A DNA stretch of 64,000 nt from Sinorhizobium meliloti (lineage in GTDB: Bacteria > Pseudomonadota > Alphaproteobacteria > Rhizobiales > Rhizobiaceae): contig NZ_CP141212.1 in the NCBI RefSeq assembly GCF_035610345.1, positions 1,555,976 through 1,619,975 of the forward strand. The letters are read 5' to 3'. Below the pieces are notes generated by a model. It made no database searches and was not told the DNA's origin. It saw nothing but the letters and a program-made list of their open reading frames with translations. Each line of letters opens with the position of its first letter. Positions within the stretch are counted from its first letter, which is position 1. The position numbers and the translations under genes were made by a program. This document shows positions 42,656 to 58,485 of this stretch, piece after piece.

Positions 42656-43294
42656 ATGACGGAAAGACCGCGCCTGTTCGGAGCGGACTACAGTGTCTAC
42701 GTGCGGATCGTGCGGCTGGTGCTGGCCGAGAAGGAGATCGGCTACGAACTCGTCCCCGTCGACATCTTCGCTTCCGAGGGGCCGCCAGCGCACTACCTCG
42801 AGCGACAACCCTTCGGCCGCATTCCCGCCTTCGACCATGCAGGCTTCAGGCTTTATGAGACCGGCGCGATAGCGCGCTATGTCGACGAGGTATTCGACGG
42901 GAGGCAGCTTCAGCCTCTCGATCCACGGGAACGCGCCCGCTGCAACCAGATCGTCAGCATCGCGGACAACTACGCCTATCCCGCTTTGGTCTGGGGGATC
43001 TACGTCGAGCGCGTCTCAAAGCCGGCAAGCGGCGCAGTTGCCGACGAAGCGGTATTCGCTGCAGCGCTGCCGAAAGCAAGGACCTGCCTGAAGGCGATGT
43101 CCGATCTCATGGGGGCGTCGCCATGGCTCGCAGGCGAGACCATGTCGCTCGCCGACCTCTATGCCGCCCCGATATTCGATTATTTCCTAAGGGCGCGGGA
43201 GGGGCAGGAGATGCTCCGGGAACATGAGAATCTGGCTGCGTGGTGGGCGCGGATCTCGGTGAGGCGCTCGATGGAGGAGACGCGGCCGGCCTAG
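42656..43294 (+). CDS. Glutathione S-transferase family protein
   Basis: 212 residues from MTERPRLFG, preceded by AAGGGGAGA. The thioredoxin-fold N-terminal domain has DYSVYVRIVRLVLAEK and the cis-Pro/Glu-Ser-type site GRIPAFDHAGFRLYETGAIARYV. The C-terminal helical domain follows (MSLADLYAAPIFDY). The Ser after GADY could be the catalytic residue. The substrate is unknown. It may detoxify electrophiles by adding glutathione. Confidence 0.88.
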   Translation: MTERPRLFGADYSVYVRIVRLVLAEKEIGYELVPVDIFASEGPPAHYLERQPFGRIPAFDHAGFRLYETGAIARYVDEVFDGRQLQPLDPRERARCNQIVSIADNYAYPALVWGIYVERVSKPASGAVADEAVFAAALPKARTCLKAMSDLMGASPWLAGETMSLADLYAAPIFDYFLRAREGQEMLREHENLAAWWARISVRRSMEETRPA

Positions 43295-43416
43295 TCCGAG
43301 TTTCCTCTTCCGTGAAGCCCGCGGATAGAACAGCTCAATGCCGAACGATTATATTTCGAACGACGCATAGGACTATTCTCAGCCGCTGCGACTTTGAGAA
43401 TCCCCCTGCAGAACAG

Positions 43417-43450
43417 AGATATGGCCGCTTCCAGGGAAGCGGCCATATCT
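43417..43450 (-). terminator. Perfect hairpin downstream of nrdJ
   Basis: AGATATGGCCGCTTCC and GGAAGCGGCCATATCT, two bases apart. It lies 67 bases after the nrdJ stop on the minus strand. T-rich sequence (CTCTGTTCTG) follows on that strand, so it is a plausible terminator. The remaining DNA between 43295 and 43516 holds no gene. Confidence 0.6.
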
Positions 43451-43516
43451 ATTACTGCGTCATTTCAGTGGGAGTGCGTCGTAACCAATGGCTGACTACA
43501 ACTTCCGCCGCCGATC

Positions 43517-46500
43517 TCAGCTGCACCCGCTCGTGGCGCCGCATGTGTCGCACTTCTCGCACGTGCCGTTTCGCACCATCGTGAAGTTCTGGCACTCGGA
43601 GCACATGTTGCCGGTATAGCCCTGCATGATCGAGCGGGCGCGGCGTTCGGCTTCGACCTTCTTTGCCTCGGACTTCGCCGCAGCGGCCTCTGCCGCGGCC
43701 TTGTCGGAGAAGAGGGCAGTCACCTCCTGTTCCGCTTCTTCGGCAATCTCCTCGGCGAGTTCGACGGCCCGTTCCTCGTAATCGCGCTTGAAGGCGACGA
43801 CTTCGGAGGTGGCGGCGGCGATTGCCGGCTCCAGCTTGCGCACGGCATTGCCGGAGATCGAGGTGACGGAAGCGCCGGCCGAGGCGCGGGCCGGGGCGGC
43901 CGTCGAAGCCCCCTTCGGTTCGGAGCGCTCGCCCGTGCCGCCGACGATGGACGGCTTGTAGCCGCGGGTCCAGCCGGTGGAGACGAGGTTGGTCTTTCCT
44001 TCCTGAATGCCGCGGCCGAGCGCGGTGTTGCTGAAGTCGGAGGTGTCGACATGAGCAAGGTCGTGGCGGCCGAGATAGGAAACGGCAAGCTCACGGAAGA
44101 CATAGTCGAGGATCGACGTCGCGTTCTTGATCGCGTCATTGCCCTGGACCATGCCGGCCGGCTCGAACTTGGTGAAGGTAAAGGCCTCCACATATTCTTC
44201 GAGCGGCACGCCATATTGCAGGCCGAGCGAGATGGCGATGGCGAAGTTGTTCATCATCGCCCGGAAGGCCGCACCTTCCTTGTGCATGTCGATGAAGATC
44301 TCGCCGAGGCGCCCATCACCGAATTCGCCGGTGCGCAGATACACCTTGTGGCCGCCGACGATCGCCTTCTGGGTATAGCCCTGGCGACGGTTCGGCAGTT
44401 TCTCGCGGGCGCGCACTACCTTCTCGATGACGCGCTCGATGATCTTCTCGGTGACGGCGACCGCCTGGGCGGCTGCCGGCGCCTGCATCAGCTCTTCGAT
44501 CGCGTCCTCGTCTTCCTCATCCTCGATCAGCGAGGCGTTCAGCGGCTGCGAGAGCTTGGAACCGTCGCGGTAGAGCGCATTCGCCTTCAGCGCGAGCTTC
44601 CAGGAGAGCATGTAGGCGTTCTTGCAATCCTCGACGGTCGCCTCGTTCGGCATGTTGATCGTCTTGGAGATTGCACCCGAAATGAAGGGCTGGGCGGCCG
44701 CCATCATGCGGATATGGCTTTCGACCGAGAGATAGCGCTTGCCGATCTTGCCGCAGGGATTGGCGCAATCGAAGACCGGCAGGTGCTCTGCTTTCAGGAA
44801 CGGTGCTCCTTCGAGCGTCATCGCGCCGCAGACATGGATGTTGGCGGCTTCGATGTCCTTTCTGGAGAAGCCCAGATGCTCGAGTAGGTTGAAGTCCATT
44901 GAGGCAAGCTGCTCGTCGCTGACCTTCAGCGTCGCCTTGAGGAAATCGGCGCCGAGCGTCCACTGGTTGAAGACGAACTTGATGTCGAAGGCAGCTTTAA
45001 GCGCCGCATTGACGGCTTCGATCTTCTCGTCGGTGAAGCCCTTGGCCTTCAACGTCGTCGGGTTGATGGCGGGCGCCTGGTTGAGGTTGCCGTGGCCGAC
45101 GGCATAAGCCTCCATCTCGGCGATCTGGCTTTCCGAGTAGCCGAGCGTGCGCAACGCCTCGGGAACCGCACGGTTGATGATCTTGAAGTAGCCGCCGCCG
45201 GCGAGCTTCTTGAACTTCACCAGGGCGAAATCGGGCTCGATGCCGGTCGTGTCGCAATCCATTACGAGCCCGATCGTACCGGTCGGCGCGATCACGGTGG
45301 CCTGAGCGTTGCGGTAGCCGTGCTTCTCGCCGAGCTCGACCGCCTTGTCCCAGGCGCTCTTGGCATGGGCGATCAGGTCCTGGTCCGGGCAATCGCCGTG
45401 GACGAGCGCGACCGGGTTGACGGACAGGCCCTCATAACCGGCGGTGTCGCCGTGAGCCGCGCGGCGGTGATTGCGCATGACGCGCAGCATGTTGTCGCGG
45501 TTGGGCGCAAAGCCGGGGAAGGGGCCGAGCTTTGCGGAGATCTCGGCCGAGGTGGCATAGGCGACGCCGGTCATGATCGCGGTCAGCGCGCCGGCGATGG
45601 CGCGGCCCTCGGGGGAGTCATAGGGAATGCCTGACGACATCAGCAGGCCGCCGATATTCGCATAGCCGAGGCCGAGCGTGCGGTATTCGTAGGAGAGCTC
45701 GGCGATCTCGCGGGACGGGAACTGCGCCATCATCACCGAGACTTCGAGAACGACCGTCCAAAGACGGACGGCATGCTCGTAGTCGCCGATATTGATCCGC
45801 TTGGTCGCGGCATCCTTGAACTGCATCAGGTTGAGCGAGGCGAGATTGCAAGCCGTGTCGTCGAGGAACATGTATTCCGAGCACGGGTTCGATGCGCGGA
45901 TCGGGCCTGCAGCCGGGCAGGTGTGCCAGTCGTTCATCGTCGTGTTGAAGTGCAGGCCCGGATCGGCCGAGGCCCAGGCGGCGTGGGAGATCGACTCCCA
46001 GAGGTCGCGCGCCTTCAGGGTCTTCATGACGCGGCCGTCCTTGCGGGCGGTCAGGTGCCAATCGCCATCCGCCTCCACGGCGCGCAGGAAGTCGTCCTTG
46101 ATCGAGACCGAGTTGTTGGAATTCTGGCCGGAAACCGTGAGATAGGCCTCCGAATCCCAATCCGTGTCATAGGTCTTGAACTGGATGTCCTTATAACCCT
46201 GCCGCGCGAACTGAATGACGCGTTTGACATAGTTTTCCGGAACCAGCGCCTGCTTGGCGGCGCGGATCTCGCGCTTCAGCGCCGGGTTCTGCTTGGGATC
46301 GAAGCAGGCATCGTCGCTGCCGTCGCAATTGATGCAGGCCTTCATGATCGCCTTCAGGTGCTTGGCGACGATCTTCGAGCCGGTGACGAGGGCGGCGACC
46401 TTCTGCTCTTCCTTGACCTTCCAGTTGATATATTCCTCGATATCGGGATGGTCGATATCGACGACGACCATCTTGGCGGCGCGGCGCGTCGTGCCGCCCG

Positions 46501-47308
46501 ACTTGATGGCGCCCGCGGCGCGGTCGCCGATCTTCAGGAAGCTCATGAGGCCGGAGGACTTGCCGCCGCCCGAGAGCCTTTCGCCTTCGGCGCGCAGATG
46601 CGAGAAGTTCGAGCCGGTACCGGAGCCGTATTTGAAGAGGCGCGCCTCGCGCACCCAGAGATCCATGATGCCGCCCTCGTTGACGAGGTCGTCCGCGACC
46701 GACTGAATGAAGCAGGCGTGCGGCTGCGGGTGTTCGTAGGCAGACTTGGACTTCGTCAGCTTGCCGGTGAAGGGATCGACGTAGAAGTGGCCCTGGCCGG
46801 GGCCGTCGATGCCATAGGCCCAGTGGAGGCCGGTGTTGAACCATTGCGGCGAGTTCGGAGCAACGCGCTGGGTGGCGAGCATGTAGGCGAGCTCGTCACG
46901 GAAGGCGCCGGCGTCCTCTTCCGTGTCGAAATAGCCGCCCTTCCAGCCCCAATAGGCCCAGGTGCCGGCCAGGCGATCGAAAACCTGGCGGGCATCGGTT
47001 TCGGAACCGTACTGCTCTTCCTTCGGCAGCGCCTTCAGCGCGTCGGCGTCCGGAACCGAGCGCCAGAGGAAGGACGGCACGTCGTTTTCCTCGACGCGCT
47101 TCAGTTTTGCCGGCACGCCGGCCTTGCGGAAATATTTCTGGGCGAGAATATCGGCGGCGACCTGCGAGAACTGCGCTGGCACGTCGATATCCGCAAGGCG
47201 GAAGACCACGGACCCGTCCGGGTTCTTGATCTCACTCGTCGCCTTGCGGAACTCAATCTCGGCATAGGCGGATTGCCCTGCCTTTGTGAAACGACGCTCG
47301 ATCTTCAT
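43517..47308 (-). CDS. nrdJ: Vitamin B12-dependent ribonucleotide reductase (class II)
   Basis: 1263 residues from [11 protein letters not shown], which has AAGGACGGGA upstream; a start 7 codons earlier is less well supported. The ten-stranded barrel core carries the active-site Cys and Asn residues, for example [21 protein letters not shown]. The long C-terminal part ends in a zinc-like CxxC array ([21 protein letters not shown]). It reduces ribonucleotides using adenosylcobalamin, without oxygen, and is the essential reductase of Sinorhizobium. Two NrdR-like boxes lie upstream. Confidence 0.95.
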   Translation of the reverse strand: MKIERRFTKAGQSAYAEIEFRKATSEIKNPDGSVVFRLADIDVPAQFSQVAADILAQKYFRKAGVPAKLKRVEENDVPSFLWRSVPDADALKALPKEEQYGSETDARQVFDRLAGTWAYWGWKGGYFDTEEDAGAFRDELAYMLATQRVAPNSPQWFNTGLHWAYGIDGPGQGHFYVDPFTGKLTKSKSAYEHPQPHACFIQSVADDLVNEGGIMDLWVREARLFKYGSGTGSNFSHLRAEGERLSGGGKSSGLMSFLKIGDRAAGAIKSGGTTRRAAKMVVVDIDHPDIEEYINWKVKEEQKVAALVTGSKIVAKHLKAIMKACINCDGSDDACFDPKQNPALKREIRAAKQALVPENYVKRVIQFARQGYKDIQFKTYDTDWDSEAYLTVSGQNSNNSVSIKDDFLRAVEADGDWHLTARKDGRVMKTLKARDLWESISHAAWASADPGLHFNTTMNDWHTCPAAGPIRASNPCSEYMFLDDTACNLASLNLMQFKDAATKRINIGDYEHAVRLWTVVLEVSVMMAQFPSREIAELSYEYRTLGLGYANIGGLLMSSGIPYDSPEGRAIAGALTAIMTGVAYATSAEISAKLGPFPGFAPNRDNMLRVMRNHRRAAHGDTAGYEGLSVNPVALVHGDCPDQDLIAHAKSAWDKAVELGEKHGYRNAQATVIAPTGTIGLVMDCDTTGIEPDFALVKFKKLAGGGYFKIINRAVPEALRTLGYSESQIAEMEAYAVGHGNLNQAPAINPTTLKAKGFTDEKIEAVNAALKAAFDIKFVFNQWTLGADFLKATLKVSDEQLASMDFNLLEHLGFSRKDIEAANIHVCGAMTLEGAPFLKAEHLPVFDCANPCGKIGKRYLSVESHIRMMAAAQPFISGAISKTINMPNEATVEDCKNAYMLSWKLALKANALYRDGSKLSQPLNASLIEDEEDEDAIEELMQAPAAAQAVAVTEKIIERVIEKVVRAREKLPNRRQGYTQKAIVGGHKVYLRTGEFGDGRLGEIFIDMHKEGAAFRAMMNNFAIAISLGLQYGVPLEEYVEAFTFTKFEPAGMVQGNDAIKNATSILDYVFRELAVSYLGRHDLAHVDTSDFSNTALGRGIQEGKTNLVSTGWTRGYKPSIVGGTGERSEPKGASTAAPARASAGASVTSISGNAVRKLEPAIAAATSEVVAFKRDYEERAVELAEEIAEEAEQEVTALFSDKAAAEAAAAKSEAKKVEAERRARSIMQGYTGNMCSECQNFTMVRNGTCEKCDTCGATSGCS

Positions 47309-47422
47309 TGTCCCGTCCTTTGTTGCCATGCGCTAAAGCGCAGTTAACCTCGCCCGGCCGCGATGGATCTCGCAGCCAGCCTGAAAATTTCTGTCGATGT
47401 GAGGAAACCCAGCTCCTGGGTA

Positions 47423-47469
47423 ACCCTGTATCTTGTGATGATGCTGGCTGCAAACACTAAATATAGTAT
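47423..47469 (-). promoter_or_regulatory. Two NrdR-like boxes upstream of nrdJ
   Basis: Box 1, 47454-47469 (minus strand ATACTATATTTAGTGT), matches the ACACTATATATAGTGT-type consensus closely. Box 2, 47423-47438, agrees at 12 of 16 positions with ACACTATATATTGTGT on the plus strand. They start 31 bases apart, the usual spacing for NrdR pairs. NrdR represses reductase genes when dATP is plentiful. Confidence 0.75.
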
Positions 47470-47982
47470 TAACAGGCTCTTTACGCCAGCTCGAAATGCC
47501 GCTTTGGCGACCCAAATTTCGCGCAAAATTCCGCCACTGCAGCCGCTCGGGCTCATTCGCCCGGGCCGCATGTCGGAACCGACGATTTGGGGGTGTGAAC
47601 CGGCCTCTGAACTTCCCGGTCCGCCGCCGTCGCAACGTGAAATCCATTAACCGTGAATCGCCTCGGGGCGTCAAGGGGTGGTTTGTGACGGAAGTTTGGG
47701 CGCTATATCTTGTGTGGGTCGACTGTGGAAAACGGGGACATCGATCAATCCGTTGAAAAACAGGGACTTCCACCGCTTGCCTGCGAAGATGAGCTAGCGG
47801 CAGGCCGAAATTCAAATTTTTATGGATGAAAAAGCGGGTAAAAGACGTGGCCCAGCGCTACTCGCGATTGCGAATCAGGTGGGTGTGTGAAGCGGCGCGT
47901 TTGGTGATTCGGATGCGATGATCTTGCTGCCCCCCTGGCCTGCCAGAGGGGCTCAACAAGAAGACCTCGGCGATGGCCACGC
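47470..47982. other. Long gene-free stretch between nrdJ promoter and the DUF72 gene
   Basis: About 510 bases. Apart from an imperfect GC-rich hairpin at 47931-47951 (CCCCCTGG with CCAGAGGGG), possibly the end of the DUF72 transcript, I see no gene, RNA or known motif. Short frames in both directions lack ribosome-binding sites. Confidence 0.4.
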
Positions 47983-48786
47983 CTAGCCCACGCGTTTCTG
48001 CAGTTCCCTGGCGCCGTTCGGCGCGTTGACCTTGCCTGAGGAGATGAAGAAGGCAAAGACGTCGCGAGGTGCCGTCTCGGGCTTGCGTTCCGACGCAGCT
48101 TTCTCCAGGTCGTCCGGCTCACCGCCGGCGGCAAAGGACTTCAGCCGCTCGGCCCAGCGATCGAGATCCTTCGGCGGATAGCAGGTCTTCACCTCGTCGC
48201 TGCCCTTCTGCAGCCGTGCATAGACGAAATCACTCGTGACATCGGCGATCATCGGGTAGTCCGCATGCTCGGCAAGAACGACGGCCACCTTGTATTTTTC
48301 AATGAGCTTGACGAAGTCCGGAACCTGGAAGCTGGGGTTGCGGACCTCGACCACGTGGCGGAGCTTAAGGCCGTCCTGCTTATCCGGCAGGAGCTTCAAG
48401 AATCCCTCGAAATCCTCCGCGTCGAATTTCTTGGTCGGCGCGAACTGCCAGAGAATGGGACCGAGGCGGTCGCCGAGTTCCGTCAGTCCTTGGGTCAGGA
48501 ACCGCTCCATGGATTCACCGGCTTCGGACAGGACCCTGCGATTGGTCACGAAGCGGCTCGCCTTCAGCGAAAAAATGAAGCCGTCGGGAACATCCGACGC
48601 CCACTTGGCAAAAGTCGCCGGCTTCTGTGAGCTGTAATAGGTGCCGTTGACCTCGATCGTCCGCAATTCCTTGCCGGCGAATTCGAGCTGCCGCTTCTTC
48701 GGAAGATCGTCCGGATAGAAGGTGCCTTCCCAGGGTTCGAAGTTCCATCCGCCGATGCCGATGCGGATTTGTCCCGAATTTGCCAT
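47983..48786 (-). CDS. DUF72 family protein
   Basis: 267 residues of the DUF72 TIM-barrel family: IGIGGWNFEPWEGTFYPDDLPKKRQLEF at the start, then EVNGTYYS and PILWQFAPTKKF. The biochemical role of the family is unknown; a TIM-barrel hydrolase has been suggested. It lies on the same strand as uvrA and starts about 100 bases after it, so the two may be co-transcribed, but the function of that pairing is unclear. Confidence 0.85.
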   Translation of the reverse strand: MANSGQIRIGIGGWNFEPWEGTFYPDDLPKKRQLEFAGKELRTIEVNGTYYSSQKPATFAKWASDVPDGFIFSLKASRFVTNRRVLSEAGESMERFLTQGLTELGDRLGPILWQFAPTKKFDAEDFEGFLKLLPDKQDGLKLRHVVEVRNPSFQVPDFVKLIEKYKVAVVLAEHADYPMIADVTSDFVYARLQKGSDEVKTCYPPKDLDRWAERLKSFAAGGEPDDLEKAASERKPETAPRDVFAFFISSGKVNAPNGARELQKRVG

Positions 48787-48885
48787 CCTCTTCCTCCTCG
48801 ATGCTCGCTCAGACGCGCAAAACCGCTGTAGCCGGGGCGAATCAGAGACGCCACCCGATTTCCCGAGGCGTCCGGCCCGGCCACA

Positions 48886-51807
<2,922 letters not shown>

Positions 51808-51935
51808 CGGAAGGCCAGCTTTGTATGTCGGTTGAAAGCCCCCTATGTAATGACGGCCGCGCCCATGTCGAGGCGCAATCGGCAAAAGAGGCGGTTCAAT
51901 TGCGATTCGGTTGACAGGATCATAGAGGAATACTA

Positions 51936-51950
51936 GAACAAAAAAAGAAC
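51936..51950. promoter_or_regulatory. LexA (SOS) box between uvrA and ssb
   Basis: GAAC-AAAAAAA-GAAC, an exact match to the alphaproteobacterial LexA consensus GAAC-N7-GAAC. It lies 128 bases upstream of the uvrA start and 144 bases upstream of ssb. By position it can control either or both genes. Confidence 0.88.
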
Positions 51951-52093
51951 AAACTCTGCCATATCCACGCCAAATCAGCTGTGGATTATGCGCGATACGG
52001 GGCGTATCGGCGGCGGCGGGCCGCTAAGGTGTTCGCACATGAGACATTGGAAAGCCGGCCGAGCGGTCCGGCGGCAGAAACGGGAAAAGCGAT

Positions 52094-52618
52094 ATGGCTG
52101 GTAGCGTCAACAAGGTGATCTTGATCGGAAACGTCGGGGCCGACCCGGAAATCCGGCGCACGCAGGACGGCCGGCCGATCGCCAACCTCAGAATTGCCAC
52201 CTCCGAGACCTGGCGCGACCGCAATTCGGGCGAGCGCCGCGAGAAGACGGAGTGGCACACGGTCGTCGTCTTCAACGAAGGCCTCTGCAAGGTCGTCGAA
52301 CAATATGTGAAGAAAGGCGCCAAGCTCTACATCGAAGGCCAGCTGCAGACGCGCAAATGGCAGGATCAGACCGGCAATGACCGCTACTCGACCGAGGTCG
52401 TCCTTCAGGGCTTCAACTCGACCCTGACGATGCTCGACGGTCGCGGAGGCGAGGGCGGCGGCGCAGGTCGCGGCGGCAGCGACTACGGCGGTGGCGGCTA
52501 CGAGGAATACGATCAATCGCGGTCCTCCTCGGGCGGCGCCCGGTCCGGCGGTCAATCGAACCAGCCGAACCAGGGGGGCAACTTCTCGCGCGATCTCGAC
52601 GACGACATTCCGTTCTGA
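52094..52618 (+). CDS. ssb: Single-stranded DNA-binding protein
   Basis: 174 residues. The OB fold spans about 1-110 ([22 protein letters not shown]). A Gly/Ser/Tyr-rich linker follows, and the partner-binding acidic tip DDDIPF ends the chain. It coats single-stranded DNA and recruits repair and replication proteins. A terminator follows. It shares an intergenic region with uvrA. Confidence 0.97.
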   Translation: MAGSVNKVILIGNVGADPEIRRTQDGRPIANLRIATSETWRDRNSGERREKTEWHTVVVFNEGLCKVVEQYVKKGAKLYIEGQLQTRKWQDQTGNDRYSTEVVLQGFNSTLTMLDGRGGEGGGAGRGGSDYGGGGYEEYDQSRSSSGGARSGGQSNQPNQGGNFSRDLDDDIPF

Positions 52619-52648
52619 TCGACTGCTCGAGCCAGTCCGAGACTCATC

Positions 52649-52675
52649 CGGCCCGCTTCGTTGCGGGCCGTTCTC
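52649..52675 (+). terminator. Terminator after ssb
   Basis: CGGCCCGC pairs with GCGGGCCG around TTCGTT and is followed by TTCTCGTT. It overlaps the region just downstream of the convergent marC-like gene. Confidence 0.75.
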
Positions 52676-52684
52676 GTTATGCCT

Positions 52685-53314
52685 TCAGACCTGAAACGCC
52701 GAGCGCACGCCGTCCACGACGAATTGAACGGCGAGTGCGGCAAGGATGACGCCGAGGAGGCGGGTAAGGATCGCCCGGCCGGTGACGCCCAGGAACCGGT
52801 CGATGCGCTCGGCGATCACCAGCGCCAGGAACAGTATGGCCATCGATGCGGCGATGACGACGATGAGCTGCACCCGATCCAATGCCGAGGGAAAGGAGCT
52901 GCCGAGAAGGATGGTTGCCGAGATCGCTCCCGGCCCGGCAATCAGGGGCAGTGCAAGAGGGAAGACCGCGATATTGTGAAGGTGGTCCTTCGTGATCGCC
53001 GTCTCCCCGGCCTTTTCCTTTCGCTCCTGGCGTTTCTCGAAAATCATCTCGAAAGCGATCCAGAAGAGCAGCATGCCGCCGGCGATCCGGAAGGCGCCGA
53101 TCGAGATGCCGAGCAGACCGAGGATGCCGTCGCCAAAAAGCGCAAAGGCGGCGAGGATGAAAAAAGCGATGAGCGAGCCGCGGGTCGCGACCTGGAAGCG
53201 CTGCTGCCGGCTCAAGCCGACGGTCAGGCTCAGGAAGATCGGCGCAAGGCCGGGCGGATCAAGCGTGACGAGCAGCGTCGTCAGCGCATTGACCAAGAGA
53301 TCGACATCGAACAT
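52685..53314 (-). CDS. MarC family integral membrane protein
   Basis: 209 residues from MFDVDLLVNALTTLLVTLDPPG (the longer frame upstream is not conserved). Six membrane helices are predicted. The family motifs LDPPGLAPIFLSLT and FPLALPLIAGPGAISATI are clear. MarC proteins are conserved inner-membrane proteins of unknown transport role; their old link to antibiotic resistance was not confirmed. Confidence 0.9.
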   Translation of the reverse strand: MFDVDLLVNALTTLLVTLDPPGLAPIFLSLTVGLSRQQRFQVATRGSLIAFFILAAFALFGDGILGLLGISIGAFRIAGGMLLFWIAFEMIFEKRQERKEKAGETAITKDHLHNIAVFPLALPLIAGPGAISATILLGSSFPSALDRVQLIVVIAASMAILFLALVIAERIDRFLGVTGRAILTRLLGVILAALAVQFVVDGVRSAFQV

Positions 53315-53600
53315 CCGTATCCCCTTCCGGATTTCTACCCCGGCTATTCCCGGTGGTGCGGCCCGCATTGTTAGGCAAGCGACGCGAGCTTGGAAAGAGC
53401 GGGTAGCCAAGTGCAACGCAATGGCTTAAACCAGCGCCATCCCCGAGGCGCGCAGCTTTCCTTGCGAGCTCCTTTCCTTGCCCTAGAAAAGCCTGTTCCT
53501 GCGGCAAAAGACTGTTCAAAACACCGGCCGAAAATTGGCGCTCCGAGCCGCATTCGGCTATAAAAAACCGATTGATTCTGAACAAAGATCGTGATCGCCA

Positions 53601-56396
<2,796 letters not shown>

Positions 56397-56420
56397 TCGA
56401 AGCGCAGGAATAAGTTCAGG

Positions 56421-56450
56421 CCCGCCGCTTTCCAGCGGCGGGTCTTTTTT
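56421..56450 (+). terminator. Rho-independent terminator after gyrA
   Basis: CCCGCCGCT and AGCGGCGGG pair around TTCC and end in TCTTTTTT. Confidence 0.93.
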
Positions 56451-56460
56451 GTGGAATTGA

Positions 56461-57354
56461 TTATTGGCGCAGGTAGTCGAGAAGCCCGCGGGCAAGGGCA
56501 TCGAAAACCACGCGGCAACGTGGCGTCGCACGCAGATTTTCGTGCATTACGAGCCAGGTCTCGAGCTTCAGTTCAAAGGCATCCGTCAGCACGTGCATGA
56601 GATCCGGGTCGCGGGCGGCAAGCGCGTTTTGGCAAATGCCGATGCCGAAACCGGCGCGGATCGCCGCGAGTTGAGCAAGGTTGCTATCGGATTTGAAAGC
56701 GAAGCGCCCGATCGGCAAGTCCGGTGCTCTTCCTTTGATCGAGCGGATCGCCGGCGTTTCCCGGTCATAGCCAATCACGCTGTGGCGGGAGAGATCCTCA
56801 AGCGTCTGCGGTATCCCACGGCGCTCCAGATAGGAGCGATGCGCATGGAAACCGAGCGGAACCGCACCGATATGGCGCGCAACCAGTGCCTCCTGGGCCG
56901 GCGCGACCATGCGCACAGCGATATCCGCCTCCTGGCGAAGCAAGTCTTCGACGATATCCGATGCGGAAAGTTCGACGGAGAGGTCCGGGAACTCCCTGTG
57001 CAATTCGGCGAGGATCGGAGGCAGGACTTCAACGCCGATGACCTCACTGGCGCTGATACGGACCGTTCCGCCGATCGCACCGTGTTGTCCGGATGCTGCG
57101 CGCAACAGGGCTGCAGCTGTCGCTGCCAGAGTCTCGGCATAGGGCCGCAACTCCAGCGCGGCGTCGGTCGGCATCAATCCGTGCGGCGAACGCGTGAAGA
57201 GCGGAAACCCCACGGACGTCTCCAAGGCATCTATGTGCCGGCCAACGGTCGGCTGGGTCAGGCCGAGCTGGCGCGCCGCGGCCGATAGCGAGCGCTCGCG
57301 CAACACCATGAGAAAGGTGCGGTAGAAGTCCCAACTCGGCTCAATGAGGTTCAT
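56461..57354 (-). CDS. LysR family transcriptional regulator
   Basis: 297 residues. N-terminal winged helix: FLMVLRERSLSAAARQLGLTQPTVGRHIDALE. The effector domain (about 90-295) follows the usual pattern. It is divergent from an NAD(P)-epimerase gene, which it probably controls, and it converges with gyrA. The inducer is unknown. In the 90-base gap the string ATTCCGTTTAGCCGAAT could be part of an operator. Confidence 0.9.
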   Translation of the reverse strand: MNLIEPSWDFYRTFLMVLRERSLSAAARQLGLTQPTVGRHIDALETSVGFPLFTRSPHGLMPTDAALELRPYAETLAATAAALLRAASGQHGAIGGTVRISASEVIGVEVLPPILAELHREFPDLSVELSASDIVEDLLRQEADIAVRMVAPAQEALVARHIGAVPLGFHAHRSYLERRGIPQTLEDLSRHSVIGYDRETPAIRSIKGRAPDLPIGRFAFKSDSNLAQLAAIRAGFGIGICQNALAARDPDLMHVLTDAFELKLETWLVMHENLRATPRCRVVFDALARGLLDYLRQ

Positions 57355-57444
57355 GCATTTCAGTATAGCGGCAAGACCTATTTAGACAATTCCGTTTAGC
57401 CGAATGATGGCCGATGCTCCCTTCCTCAAGCGATGGAGAGAATG

Positions 57445-58485
57445 ATGAGCGCGACGAAAGAGAATGCAGGAACGGTCCTGGTGCTGGGTGCAACAGGCGG
57501 AATCGGTGGCGCCGTGGCGCAAAACCTGAATGCGCGTGGGTGGAAAGTCCGCGCACTGCACCGCAACGCTGCGAAGGTATCCGCAGAAATGCCGGCCCTC
57601 GAGTGGATTCAAGGCAACGCGATGAACGCTGAGGATGTTCGTGCCGCGGCAGAGGGAGTGGGGTTCATCGTTCATGCGGTCAATCCGCCCGGTTACCGCG
57701 ATTGGGAACGCCTGGTGCTGCCGATGCTCGACAACACCATAAGTGCGGCCAGACAGGTTGCCGCCCGCATCGTGTTACCGGGCACGATGTATAACTTCGG
57801 TCCCGACGCTTTCCCAATTCTTCGTGAGGATTCACCGCAGCGGCCACTGACGAAAAAGGGGACGATTCGCAAGGAAATGGAGGCTCGGCTGAAAGCTGCC
57901 TCTGAGGAAGGCACCGGCGTCATCATCCTCAGGGCGGGGGATTTCTTCGGGCCGAATGCTGGGAACAACTGGTTCTCGCAAGGGCTGGTGAAGCCTGGAA
58001 AGCCGCTGACGACGGTAACTTATCCCGGCGCGAAAGGGGTCGGGCACCAATGGGCCTATTTGCCGGACATGGCGGAGACGATGGCACGCCTGATCGAGCG
58101 TGCGGAAACCCTCCCGCCCTTCGCCGTCTTCCATATGCGCGGACACTTCGACGATGAAGGCACCGGAATGATCGCCGCGATCAGACGTGCGGCGGACAGG
58201 CCGCACCTAAGGGTTCGGACCTTTCCGTGGTGGCTCGTCACGCTGGCGTCGCCCTTCGTCCCGTTCTTTCGGGAAGTTAAGGAGCTGCGCTATCTTTGGC
58301 GGAAGCCGCTTGAAATGCGCAACGATCGCCTTGTCGCGCTGCTGGGCGAAGAGCCGCATACGCCGATCGACCAAGCCGTCGCAACGACGCTTGCGTCTCT
58401 CGATTGCCTGCGCAGTCAAACGAGCAACAATTTCCCCGCAGGGCATAGCGACAACGCGCTGGGGCGTGCATCCGTCAGTTCTTGA
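57445..58485 (+). CDS. NAD(P)-dependent epimerase/dehydratase (extended SDR fold)
   Basis: 346 residues from MSATKENAG, which has GGAGA upstream (ATGs at 57433 and 57442 are alternatives). The nucleotide-binding motif is VLVLGATGGIGGAVAQNL. The fold is that of atypical extended SDRs (VNPPGYRDWERLVLP, then GTMYNFGPDAFP). The SDR YxxxK appears altered (KKGTIRKEMEARLK). The substrate is unknown. It is divergent from the LysR gene and overlaps the end of the lytic transglycosylase gene by 11 bases on the opposite strand. Confidence 0.85.
   Translation: MSATKENAGTVLVLGATGGIGGAVAQNLNARGWKVRALHRNAAKVSAEMPALEWIQGNAMNAEDVRAAAEGVGFIVHAVNPPGYRDWERLVLPMLDNTISAARQVAARIVLPGTMYNFGPDAFPILREDSPQRPLTKKGTIRKEMEARLKAASEEGTGVIILRAGDFFGPNAGNNWFSQGLVKPGKPLTTVTYPGAKGVGHQWAYLPDMAETMARLIERAETLPPFAVFHMRGHFDDEGTGMIAAIRRAADRPHLRVRTFPWWLVTLASPFVPFFREVKELRYLWRKPLEMRNDRLVALLGEEPHTPIDQAVATTLASLDCLRSQTSNNFPAGHSDNALGRASVSS

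Noticed and set aside
45773..47347. 524-codon open frame opposite nrdJ
   Set aside because: Antisense shadow; composition reflects the complementary codons of nrdJ and no family is visible.
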